A stretch of DNA of 64,000 bases from Bryum argenteum (Eukaryota > Streptophyta > Bryopsida > Bryales > Bryaceae). The notes beneath the pieces were generated by a model. The model was given only the letters and a program-made list of their open reading frames with translations. It had not been told where the DNA came from and ran no database searches. Made by a program: the position numbers and the translations under genes. Numbering within the stretch: position 1 is the first letter of the stretch; each line of letters begins with the position of its first letter. The stretch is from positions 645,263 to 709,262 of the forward strand of contig CM073330.1 in the NCBI GenBank assembly GCA_037043015.1, in the 5' to 3' direction. Shown piece by piece: positions 20,489 to 30,900 of the stretch.

Positions 20489-21919
20489 CTAAACCGTGAG
20501 ATGATATGGGACAACCCTCCGGTAGCCGTCACGACTCTCGTTGCATACTCTATCCATGTAAAGATGGAAAGCTTGTGCAAGGTCTTCATTGGAGAATACC
20601 GAAGTATTTCGGTTTCCACGTTGCAAGCTCTCGTACGCCGTAGACATGGTCATCCCATTAATTCTTTGTGCTATACGGGCCGTGGCAAACTCCTCCGAAG
20701 CAATCGAGTATTTTGGAATAACCTGTAAATCCTCACCCGCTTTGTACAAGAACGCCACTCGTGGATCTACCCAATAACGTTTTTCGCAGGTCTCCACCAT
20801 CTCCTCACGTTTTGTAAATGTATAAAGGGATTGCATTGGTTCCTGAACCGTTGTGGAGAACCCCCAATCGCATACTCCGATATACACTCGTGATTCATCG
20901 GCGGGGAAGTGGAGAAGGATATTATCTGGAGATATATCATTATGGAGGTGGTGGCTCTTGTGGACCTCGTTCATGATATGCAACAACGCCCAAGCAAGCT
21001 CTGTCCGTTTTTTACGGAATCGAATCAGTTGATGCGCCCAAATAACTTCGTCGTCAGGGTAATTCCCAAAGTTCAAATGTACAAAGACATCGTCACCATA
21101 ATCCATATCGCGATTCAGCATCTCTCGAATAGTCCCGCCATTCCACCAAAACGCATAGCCTTGATTCTTCACTGGATGAATGGCCACAAAGCGGATCACA
21201 CCCGGGTGTCCAATCCTTATCGCCATAGACTCATTCATATGCTCCAATTTTGCCAACTCCGGTCGTGTCAAGTGGTGAATGGAAGTTTTTGCAAAGAAAT
21301 TCCCAAAATGGTTCAATGCCCGCAACACCTGAGCGAACTTTGACAATAGTACCATACCGTCCCTTCAACCTCGTGTGTCATCAACTCGTATGATTTGAGC
21401 TGTATCCGGAATGGTAACCAAATGAGTCAATCGCATGGTTTGAGTTTGTCGTCCCTCTAGCGATTGCCACCATGTTCCAGAGCCTCGACGGTGTGAATTC
21501 TTTGAAAATGCCCTCATTTGGGCAGAAAAACAATCAGCCCTATTCACCACGTCAACGAAATCCTCATCACCCTCCCGAAATATCCTCCCATATTTGGCTA
21601 TTACAACCTTGGGATTCCAGAGTGCATCCTTCACCCTATTCTCCAAAAACGACATGAACCCTCGTTTCTCTGTCTCTGCTACCCACTTCGGATGCTGAAG
21701 CACTTCTATCATGAGATCTCTCATTTCAATCTTGAACTTCTGGATGCCCTCCTCCTGATATCTCACATATTTGCTTTCCAATGCTCGAAGATCATTGGCC
21801 TCATAGAATTTGACGGTAAATTCTATCAAGAATACCTTACAAGCGTCGCTCGGGACCTCATGAGGCTCAAACTTCTCAAAGAAGTTCGCAACACCCTTCT
21901 TCTTCTTCTCCTTCGGCAT
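20489..21919 (-). pseudogene. Protein kinase-like cargo gene of the hAT, one in-frame stop
   Basis: A single minus-strand frame runs from ATG 21919 (MPKEKKKKGVANFFEKFEP) to the stop at 20489, 477 codons including the terminal stop, interrupted only by TGA at 21367-21365 (codon 185). Residues 1-180 are charged and helical, with no recognised domain. From about 185 a kinase fold is readable: a candidate VAIK-type Lys (FFAKTS, residue 211), a candidate helix-C Glu (near 221), GHPGVIRF, the catalytic loop HNDISPDN (20944-20921; Asp 328 and Asn 333 present, usual HRD Arg replaced by Asn), DWG in place of DFG (20869-20861, Asp 351 present), and a possible APE-region equivalent YWVDPRV. Catalytic residues are intact, so the ancestor was probably active. 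The TGA could be CGA or TGG mutated. Preserved frame elsewhere suggests recent inactivation or an untested readthrough. Substrate unknown. Confidence 0.75.
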
Positions 21920-22124
21920 CTTGATCCCAAAAAAGGAAATATGTAAAGTGTGAAGTTTTTAAAAAAACTTTTCAAAAAAAAAGAGCAAAAACTCCCCCCG
22001 TATAACAAGTGACTTCCTTCCTCCAAAAGACAAGGAGCCAGTGGACAGGAATCACAAAGAATTCCCAGCCAGAGAAACTCCGCATCCTCTCTTCGTGAGA
22101 ATGGAGGAAAGAAGTGAGAAAAAA

Positions 22125-22205
22125 GGAGGCCGGTCGGCCTTTTATAGCGGCCGACGGCCCGCCCTGGATCGGACGGCCGATCGGACTAGGTTTACCCCGA
22201 ATGTC
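22125..22205 (-). promoter_or_regulatory. GC-rich block 5 of the kinase-like gene
   Basis: Contains GGCCGACGGCCCGCC and GATCGGACGG (22167-22176), directly inside the right TIR. Shorter than the other blocks. Confidence 0.55.
22140..22146 (-). promoter_or_regulatory. TATA box of the kinase-like gene (TATAAAA)
   Basis: Minus strand: CGCTATAAAAGGCCGACC, then CCTCCTTTTTTCTCACTTC, about 220 bp before the ATG. Confidence 0.6.
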
Positions 22206-22213
22206 GACCGATT

Positions 22214-22224
22214 TGACAACCCTG
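22214..22224 (-). repeat. hAT right terminal inverted repeat
   Basis: TGACAACCCTG, the reverse complement of the left end. Confidence 0.9.
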
Positions 22225-22232
22225 TCCAAAAC
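22225..22232. repeat. 8-bp hAT target-site duplication (TCCAAAAC), right
   Basis: Identical to 5161-5168. Confidence 0.92.
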
Positions 22233-22729
22233 TAGACCCCTCGCACTCAAATCCATGCCTATTCTTCAATATATCCTCTATTGGGTCAAGGTTTCTACCA
22301 CTAAAAATAGACTATAATTGGAATCCATCCCCAAAAATAAAGTCAAAATCTAACGGTGGATGATGGAGATCTAGCTCTTCAAAAATCATCCATTTTTTCA
22401 CTTTTTTCATCGTAGAAACATCATTGCAAAGTCAATACCAAAGTTATCTAGATCAAAAAACTTCCAACTGCAAAGTTGTTGGGATGCATCTAAATATCAA
22501 ACCTGTGAAAAAAGATTCATGAACAAAAGCTGCCTTCACTAAAATCCATGCCATTTATTCATACTTTATTTTATGAATCTGAAATTTTTACCACATAAAC
22601 TATACTTGATTTGTGACCTAACCCAAGTAATTTTGTCAAAAACAGAGTTTAGATGAAGAAGTTATAGCTCTTCAAAGTTTTTGCCCTTTATCCAAAATGT
22701 CGTTTTTCGACACTAGGGACGTTTAGGGG
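22225..22729 (-). repeat. TTAA-MITE copy A, part 2
   Basis: On the minus strand it starts CCCCTAAACG after TTAA (22730-22733) and matches the left half of 39939-40911 throughout (ACATTTTGGAT, AACTTTGAAGAGC, ACTTGGGTTAGGT, GATCTAGAT/GATCCAAAT, ATCCACCGTT, GGTAGAAACCTT). It ends exactly at the hAT insertion site. Confidence 0.85.
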
Positions 22730-22733
22730 TTAA

Positions 22734-23459
22734 AGAAAGAAGAGGTCAACCAACGGTGCTTAGTGCTAAGTTCTTATAGTAATAAATTTTAAAATAATGA
22801 TTAAAAAAAATTAAAAATTAAAAATTAAAAAATAAAATATTTGGGCCCTTTCTTCTACAGTAGATTGCTTAGAATATAAGAGCTGCAATATAAAAGTTTA
22901 TAATCTCTCTATACAAGATTGCCAATTCTTTAACAGTACAGAAACTTGTTCTTAGTAAAAATTATCCATAAAGAGTAGAGCAAAATAGTATATGCAAATT
23001 TATTTGTATAGCAACATAAGACAACCGTTTCTGTGAAGCAGTTGTGCACATCTTTAGCTTGTGATGTTTTTACAGGAGTTGGCAGAATCTTAACAATAGA
23101 TTCACAATAAAGTAATAAAGTAGTAGAATTTTACATTTAAGACATTTGTAGAGCCGGTTAAAATATGATCTCAACCCTTAAACAATACAATGCTACATTC
23201 ATGATAATTATCCTTAGCAAAAGTTGGCATATATTATCAAGATTTTTCTTTTTAAAAAACACACACAGGAATCTTCTTCCAACACACTTACTCTTACATT
23301 GAATGTGTTTCAAATGTTCCAATGTGCTGCAATGAACTTGGTTCATATTTCAAATACAAATGTTTCAACAACATTCAAAAAGAATCAACAATCAATTTAT
23401 TATCTTATGTACTTTTTGATTCCTCAGATCAAATTTTAAAACTATGACAATATGGTTTA
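22734..23459. other. AT-rich spacer, no gene
   Basis: Nothing supported beyond short A/T-rich words near 22800-22850. Confidence 0.5.
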
Positions 23460-23959
23460 TTATTGCTCATTTCTAGGTGTTAGGCAAGCCCATGCCCTTG
23501 CAGTTGCTCCCTTCCAGCGCTCATTATAAATAGAGAGCATTATTGAATCATAGCGAGAGTCGTTGGTCTTTGGAATTCCTTTTAGAGATATAATTGGGAG
23601 AAGAGTTGGGCGTGGGCGTGGTGGGATGCCAGGGATGACATTGTCACTGAGAGTTGTGTTGCTTGCCGTTGCAATCACAACATAGTTGAAAACTTCATGA
23701 TTGTCGCTTGTTGGCTCTTCAAAGAGTTGAGCTCCAAAAAGGGGAAAGATGTTTATGTCTTTGTTCAAAAGACTTTTGCAAAGGAGCATGGTTTTGATTT
23801 GTCTCCAAGCCATTTGTAAATGCACCGCCAACAAAATACATGACAACATGAAGTTGTAATTGGGTCTATAGGAATCTCATAACAAATATGGCACCCCAAT
23901 GTATTCTTTGATCTTTCATTTGCTAACCCCAATTTGTTCTTTGATTTTTTATTTGCCAT
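23460..23959 (-). pseudogene. RMA/RNF5-like RING E3 ubiquitin ligase, frameshifted
   Basis: From ATG 23959 (MANKKSKNKLG) the frame reaches a C3HC4 RING: CHICYEIPIDPITTSCCHVFCWRC, then IYKWL and CSFAK. The last Cys pair is broken by a 1-bp loss near 23780-23790. In the next frame the text resumes as LCKSLLNKDINIFPLFG and ends with GIPPRPRPTLLP and a stop at 23460. RMA-type ligases have this RING, a (K)xxVPLYG-like segment, a Pro/Arg-rich IPxRP segment and a C-terminal membrane anchor. The anchor is not evident here. It looks intronless in this stretch, so a processed copy or decayed fragment is likely. Confidence 0.65.
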
Positions 23960-24019
23960 ATTCAGATTACAATATGGCCATGTCAATATAATAGGTGCAG
24001 CGGCAACAATCACATACAA

Positions 24020-25490
24020 ACATTAAATGCTTTGGTAACCCCATGATGGATTAATGATGTGTCCAACTAAGAATATGAAAGAAAACAAAAGGCATATGAA
24101 AGGTACCTCGGAGGAGTCTTATTTCTTTAAAAAATTATCAAAAGTTGTAGTGATACTCGAAGGGGCTATATAATATTGACAAAGTTTATATGAAAATCAA
24201 TTTAATATAAAAATATATGCAATATTACAAATTTTTGGAACTTATTGAATATAACAAGTTTAATTTACTTTGATACTTGTAGGCGACTTTTACTTTGATA
24301 AAAAAGTTATGGTGATTTATCTTCTATATACTTAAGTGATCACTATGCTCATCATTCATCCATAATTTAAATTCTAGAAGTTTTTAAAGTGATGAAAATT
24401 GTAAAAGAGACAAACAATTCCTTTGGAGTAGTGTTGTTGTGGAAGGAGAAAATTTGTAAATCAATAAATTAAATCATGTAATAATTTTTGGACTTATTTT
24501 AGAATATGATAGATTTAGAGTTCTTTACTCTCTCTAAATATAGATTTTTTTTGTTCAGCCAATGAGAATTACTTTTACTTTAATGAAGAAGGTATATTGA
24601 CTTTGAACTTCTATACACTTATGTGGTGACTATTTTCATCCCTTATACTTGTTTGTTTACTTATTATGTTTTTGATTTATATATCTTTGAAAAAATCAAT
24701 TTATTCTTTCTTTCATCAAGTAAATTATCAATGAATGTTCATAATAATGCCATGAATAGAGGACCATGTTAATGAGTTTCATTGAGCAAAGTAAAAGAAA
24801 AGATTTCTTGCTTGTTTTACTCTAGTCTCATGAAAAAATTCCAAAACAAACTTTTTGGATAGCAAGCTTTATTCTTATGATAGTTCAATATACAAATATC
24901 AATAGGAGTGCTTATATGGACTATTTTGGATCAAGATAGTCTTGGAATCCTAAACTATAAGTAAACTAAACAAGTTGGGGAGGACCAATGAAGTTGGTTG
25001 CAAGCAACTGTTTTGTATACATATGAATTTTTCACATTTTAGAGGTTTTTGAAATGTAAGTGAAAGATAAATCGACAAACATTGTTTTTATAAAAGTTGT
25101 CGTGTGTTGCACAAAAGACTAAATCCTCAAGGATAAATGCTTTGCACTCATGAGGTTGTAGAAGACTCATAAAATAGCAAGCATAGCAAAGGACTATTAA
25201 AATCAACTACAATTTAATCATTTGGTAAGTAATTTGATAAACTCATGAGTAGTTGGTTTTAATCCATAAAAAATAGTGAAACTCATAAGTGGGTCGTCTT
25301 CAAATAGAACAAGCTTCTCAACATTTATTGTATAGAGTTGAAGCTATTTGCAAATCTTAGGGATGCATTACACAATGAGTCCAAATGTTCATGGGGCGTG
25401 GCAAAAATCCTCTCATGTGATTGGTCCATGTCTTGGATCGGTGACAATTCTAATTAATAAGAAGCGTCAGCAAAAGTCAGTTAAGTGCCT
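24020..25490. other. AT-rich intergenic stretch, no gene
   Basis: No coding, RNA or clear repeat structure recognised over about 1.5 kb. Confidence 0.5.
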
Positions 25491-25784
25491 CTATGATTCT
25501 CCACGATGAAATTTGTTGAGCAGGATTCCTTCCAGCAATTTTCTTATCCACTGAACTCCCCGGGAACTCCCCGGGAACTCACTGACACTCTCTTTCATCA
25601 ATCCATCCTCACTCTCCGAGCATTCCACCGATCGTCTCACACCTCCTATCAATCCTCTGGCGCAATCACATTCTCTTTGGCTTGCTATCATCGCAGGAAT
25701 CTGGCACTGGGAAAGGAATGTGACAGGAGATGATCGCAATCACATCCAGATGAGCGCAATCGCATTCACCAGTTGAGAGGTGCG

Positions 25785-26120
25785 ATGGCGGCCAGGGTGC
25801 TGAGCTCGGGGGCCTTGTTGAGCTCAGTAGGGTCGTCAATTCAAGGCTCTCATCGAGCAGAATTGGTGAATGGAGCGAGGGTGGTGGCATGGCAGCAGAG
25901 GCCTGTTGGGGGAGTGGTGTGCATGGCGGCCAGCAAGAAGAAGGTGAAGGGCAGCAAGAAGGCTGGGAGCAAGGCTAAGAGCCAGAGCCACGGGTGGAGC
26001 TTTGATGCGTTGATGCTCGTGTGGGACGAGGTTTTTGATCGTTGTTGTGAGGATGGTGGACGCGCCGCTGCTATTCGAGCTCTCGGGCACAAGGGCTTGG
26101 ACAGGTACTACGCTTCTTAA
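25785..26120 (+). CDS. Small protein with transit-peptide-like N-terminus, unrecognised
   Basis: The 111-residue frame starts at ATG 25785 (MAARVLSSGALL), the first ATG in frame. Residues 1-48 are rich in Ser, Ala, Arg and Val and poor in acids, like a plastid or mitochondrial transit peptide. Residues 49-70 are Lys/Ser-rich (KKKVKGSKKAGSKAKSQ). The last 40 residues form a conserved-looking domain, SFDALMLVWDEVFDRCCEDG then ALGHKGLDRYYAS. Coding GC is high compared with the AT-rich flanks, supporting a real gene. I do not recognise the family; an organelle-targeted small protein is inferred. AAACCCTAAACCC follows the stop. Confidence 0.6.
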   Translation: MAARVLSSGALLSSVGSSIQGSHRAELVNGARVVAWQQRPVGGVVCMAASKKKVKGSKKAGSKAKSQSHGWSFDALMLVWDEVFDRCCEDGGRAAAIRALGHKGLDRYYAS

Positions 26121-26587
26121 ACCCTAAACCCTTGCAAGCCTTTTGCAAGAATTATGAACCCTGCAAGGATAGTTCTACCGTTTGTATCACTGCAATTCAC
26201 GAATTGTTGGATATCTATAAATCCCAATGTAAGTCAGTGAAGTCTATTACCTGTAAATTTTATCAAGCTTATGTATAGATTACTTCTTGCTGGTAAGTGG
26301 GGGTAGTCCAGGAGATGAATGTGGTCTTCCCAATTGTTTTCATAATTTATATTTTCTACCTTAATTTCACAGTGTAGCTGCTCAAGAAGGAACCTCACAT
26401 TACAGCAACATCATGTGCTGGTAACTGCAACGGGCGAACTTGTAAGCAAGATTGTTTCTAAAAGGTGCAGTATCAGAATAAAGGTGCGGGAGTGAATAAT
26501 AAAACTACGTAGATGTGATTTTGATTAGTGTGGGTACATTCTATACCTTGGTATGTTCTTTAGGCTGACTTTGAATCTGTGATTGAT

Positions 26588-27227
26588 ATGAAACAAGGAA
26601 GGTTCGGCTCAGGCTGCGTGCTGGTACAAGAGACAGTGCGCACATTGCCCAGGGGCTCAGCGAGCGGCTTCAGCAACCACGCACGTAAAGCTTCGGATGA
26701 GCCTCCAGCCTACGAAACCTTATCATGGAGTGCAGACTACGTCCCTCGCACTTTTGTCCTCGATCCTTCGTTGGCCCCGGAAGCCGCTCCTGCAAACGAA
26801 GCATCTGTGCTCGATGTCACAAATGAGGTATACTTACACTCCCGCTCTATTTCCATATACAGCAAAGACTCATATAAGGTCTCAAGCATTCGAGCATGGT
26901 GCGCAGGTGGTCGAAGACGTGCCTCTAGTTAGCCGAGAAGTGCTATTCTCGGTGCTGCGCGGAATGGACCGGACGCGCATCATGGGATTGACAGGCGATG
27001 ATGCCAGCAGCGTTACTGTTGAGAATGGGCCCATTGAGCCCCCGGCTCGGGACGCTGGAGGAGAGGAGCCCTACAATCCCAGAAACGAAGAGATTGTGTT
27101 GATGCTTGTCGTGATCGTGGACGGCCAACCTGCTGTTGGAGCCGATGTTGTCAAAGCTCGCCCAGATGGAGAGCTCCATTGGAAGCTAGAGATGCGGGAT
27201 TATCATACTCTGCCAATTCCAGTTTAA
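26588..27227 (+). CDS. Unrecognised two-exon protein, about 186 aa, maybe with an upstream exon
   Basis: Exon 26588-26827 ends GTCACAAATGAG and the next exon starts at 26907 (GTGGTCGAAGAC). A 79-bp GT-AG intron joins the frames in phase 0, giving DVTNE-VVEDVPLVSREVLF. The open frame extends upstream to an acceptor-like TTCTTTAG ending near 26563, so an earlier exon is possible. The C-terminal half is well ordered: SVLRGMDRTRIMGLTGDD, then NEEIVLMLVVIVDGQPAVGA, then GELHWKLEMRDYHTLPIPV. Coding GC contrasts with the flanks. No family recognised. Confidence 0.55.
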
Positions 27228-27901
27228 CCTGATTCTTTTACTGATCCAATCTGCTCCCACCTGACAAGCCATGCATCTTATTGTCTAGTATTTATTGGAG
27301 TTGTATCATAACTGAACAGCATTAGCAGGCATTATTGCTCCAATTGCAAGTGAAAACGTAACAACAGGCTGGGTGTCCATTATTGTATGGAAAGAATGCT
27401 GAGGAGATCAGCGTTTAATTGTAATGAGTTTGAACCGACTTTGGAAAATTTTGGAGTCTTATGAATGTTGGCTTACTATGTGATTAGAAAACCCGGACTG
27501 GATCAAATGCCGCTCGAGTTGCACGGCTCAATCTTGAAACGAGGTCACCTTCGCGAAAAAAACACAGAATCCAAGTTACATGTGGATGCTACTCCATTTA
27601 TTTCAATCTTCTATGTATAGTAACAATCAATTTCCTGTGAAGTTGTCAACCAAATTTACAATTGCCTACATACTCTATCAAACACGTCTGAATGCAGACC
27701 TAACAAAGCCTCGTCCTCACCGATTCCAGTTAAACCACGACACACATGCACGTGCATCTGGACGCCTAGTCAAGTGCGGAGAGAACCGAAGCTCCCGAAT
27801 CTCTCGAGCTTCGCTATCATGGTTGACCTTTGCTAACATTAATGCTCCAAGGACACAACACATTTCCTAACTTTCCAACAGGGAGGAGCAGTGGTTGACA
27901 T
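27228..27901. other. Intergenic, convergent 3' regions
   Basis: Lies between the stops of the gene at 26588 (+) and the glucosylceramidase gene (-). Presumably holds both 3' UTRs; no other feature seen. Confidence 0.5.
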
Positions 27902-30900
27902 TCATCCCGAAGCTTCTGTAAGAGACTTCTTCTTGTTACCACGCAGACAGTTGCAAGCTCTTCGGAGCTTCCTCAATTGCGGCAAAGGATTTTTGAGAGC
28001 AGATTGCATATTAGAAAATCCAGATTGATCACATTCGGAAGGTAACCCGTCGATCGAAGGAACTCGAGGGGCATTCGCAATGACCTCTGGTGGATCAAGA
28101 GCCCATTGCATCGACCATATGGCCAGAGGCCGCATGTATGCCAGGGACCTGAAATAGCCATCCATCGTCCACGCCTCTGGGGTTTGGAACCAATACCTAC
28201 AACCAAGAGAAGAGCACACGATCAACTTGAGAAGTCTATAAGGTCGAATATAGCACATGAATAATAACCCTGGCGTGGAAAATTGAGTACTCGATCCTAC
28301 TCCACAATATGGTTGCTTACCCAAGGTCAGACCAGCCGGCGGTGAAAACACCCTCAGCTGCACGAAAAGCCTGTTCGTGCATTCCCTCGTGAATCATGGC
28401 AGCAGCTACTGCATATGTTACACCTGTCCAAACCTCGCGAGATTGCATACAGGTTTCATCCACTTTGCCGTTCGGGTGCATCCCATTAACAGCCCCGAGA
28501 CGTCCTCCTTTCACTTTCATGACATTAAAATCATAGATTTTCTGTAACGCGCTGCGAGCTTTGGCATCATCAAAAAGTGGCGGTAGTCCAGAGGCCCAGG
28601 CATACCACTGACCTGCCATTTGGTCTGCCTGAAAACATGGAAATACTCATGTGAGAATGGAAACATCAGGTTATCAATGTACAATCTTAGGTAGACAACC
28701 GAGGAGAATGGATTTCCTCATGCCAAAGACAGGAAGATAATAAAAGAATTAAGTATAAGTGTATAAATACGTGTGAACATTCAGCAGCTGAAATCCCCGC
28801 AGTAATGTTTAAATCCGTCTAAGATTAACTGTGAAATTTGAACTGAAGCCGGACACTAAATGGCCGGAAGGAAATTTTGCTCACCTGTATTGATTTACTG
28901 TTTGAACTGTTGCCACTATCATAACTGAAGTAGCTCCCATTCCATAGTTTCTTAAGATAAGCTTCTCTTGCTTGAGCAAACTTTGCCTGGAAGTAGCGAG
29001 CAGCATTGTGTTCTTCAAGCAAGACAGCCATTGCTTGAGCAGCTTGTAAGGAAGCAATCCAGAGACCCCCACAATATGCACTTACACCATGCACAGTCCA
29101 TGTATCATAGGTTTGATCAGGAAAGCCGTCGTTTTCAATGAGACCATCACGGTCTCGATCAAACTGGTCGAGGTACGCCATGGCAGCATAGACAGCGGGC
29201 CATACTGCCCTCGCAAATACTTTATCTCCTGTTGCAACGACGTCCCTGTATACCTATGAACAAAGCAGCAAGCAAGATGCACGAATAAAGATGAGTTCGA
29301 GCTACAAGAAATCGAATGCTCGATGCCTTCTGGTTGAACTTTTCAATGCACGAAGTCACATAAAGTAAAGTGACCACTAAGGTACTGAATTCGAAGCCTA
29401 GTCTCTTTGCGAACTGTGTTAATGGAGCATATACTTACCTGCAAAACAAACTTGGCGTTCAGGTCCTTCCATCTACTTGTATCGTGTATGTTATAAGCAT
29501 TGACCTCCGCCCACGGGTCATGCTGTCCCAAATCATGTGGCACTGACCCGAAAACTTTCTTGATACCCACTTTTCCGCCAGCCATGAATTTGGTCTTCCG
29601 AGGATCATAAGCAAGGCAGCCAGCCGCGAAGTCTCTCTGAATAGATAGCTCCAACTTCGGAAAAAGCGCCAAAAGTGCAAATGAGGCATAAAAGTGAACA
29701 TCATATGTGTTCCACATAATATACTCTATACCCTCCAAGTACAGGAATTGGCCAATATTCTCCTCTCCCTCTTGCAGTAATGCCAATCCAGAAGGAAGCC
29801 CTGCAGATGTGCGCCGAAACTCACTCATGCTATCTTGGAGAGCTTTCAATATCTTAGTCTCAGCTGTATCCGGTAATGACGGCGTTAAAGGATCCGTTTG
29901 AGAAAGCGATGTCTCCAACGGAGCGTTTTCAGAGATGGGCTTCATACTGTCATTATCCGTGTCTGTTTCACCATCAAAAAGAGCTGTTGCGTTTAGAGGA
30001 AATCCTTGAACATGTTGGTACTCCGCGACTAGCCTCTCAGCAACCTCCTGATCTATCACACCTTTGGATGGATCTTTCTTTGCAGTGTACAGTTCCTGCT
30101 GAGCGACAGTAGGAAAAACTGGTGCGTCTCCTGATGTAGCTATGTTCTTTTCCGGTGCTGCAGCCGGTGCCACAGTGCTTTCAGGCGACGGTTCTCTACT
30201 TCCTCCGTGGTTTACCAAGCCTTCCTGACTTTTCGAAGGAGTTAGACCGCCATTTTCACGCGCTTGTATTGAAGCAGTCTTACTATTCACTGATGGATCT
30301 CGACGAAGAGGAGAACCAGGTGCCGACGTATTGGCTGAGCTGGGTTGTGAAAGTTCTGACTTTCCTTCCAATGCTGGTCCACCGTCTGAATAGCAACTCA
30401 ATAACGAAAACGTTAGTACGCTATATTCAAAGTTAGTACGATATATTCAAAGTGAGTAGAAGTGCAAATCGACGTCACGAGAAACTAAGACCCTGAGATA
30501 GCGCATGAAATGAACCCCGTCTCCTTACAAACCATGCACCACGACATTCCATCGAACTTTATGATGATTTAAGCAGCAGCCGTTAAATTAGACTTCAAAG
30601 ACTGGCTGCTGAAAGAAAACTAGCGATTTCGAAAGATAGAGCAGGGAATATAATCGTACGAACAAGCTTACCAGTCCAAACAGTTCCTCCTGCGACAAGA
30701 TAGTATAACTCATTGAAAAGTGTTACTCGATACCTGATGAAGATGGTACACTCATGAGTTAGCATGAAAAATCCAAGTATAAAAGCAGATGATCACATCA
30801 GTAGTACCAAGATTGACAGTCTCGTGGTACAATTCTTATGCACTTCGAACACCCATGGCAGCGTGAGGCAATGTAGCTAAAAGTATACAGTAAGCTCACC

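Larger units (their letters stand above)
5169..22224. mobile_element. Giant (17.06 kb) hAT-family transposon with cargo genes
   Basis: The ends are CAGGGTTGTCA (5169-5179) and its reverse complement TGACAACCCTG (22214-22224), flanked by the identical 8-mer TCCAAAAC on both sides. The 397 bp to the left and 505 bp to the right join into one continuous repeat copy when the element is removed, as in the unoccupied paralogue at 39939-40911. Inside are a hAT transposase remnant (about 6041-8757, +), a RING-finger gene (12291-9008, -), a Tyr/Gly/Pro-rich gene (17862-19500, +) and a kinase-like gene (21919-20489, -), arranged as two convergent pairs. Known autonomous hATs are usually 3-6 kb with one gene, so this is unusually large. 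Some of 12.8-17.3 kb may be later nested insertions. No second TIR pair was seen inside, so I treat it as one element; a fusion of two hATs that lost their inner ends is the main alternative. Confidence 0.85.

Noticed and set aside
26828-26932. Frame extension past 26827 as coding (VYLHSRSISIYSKDS)
   Set aside because: A GT-AG intron here restores a longer frame with better-ordered sequence.
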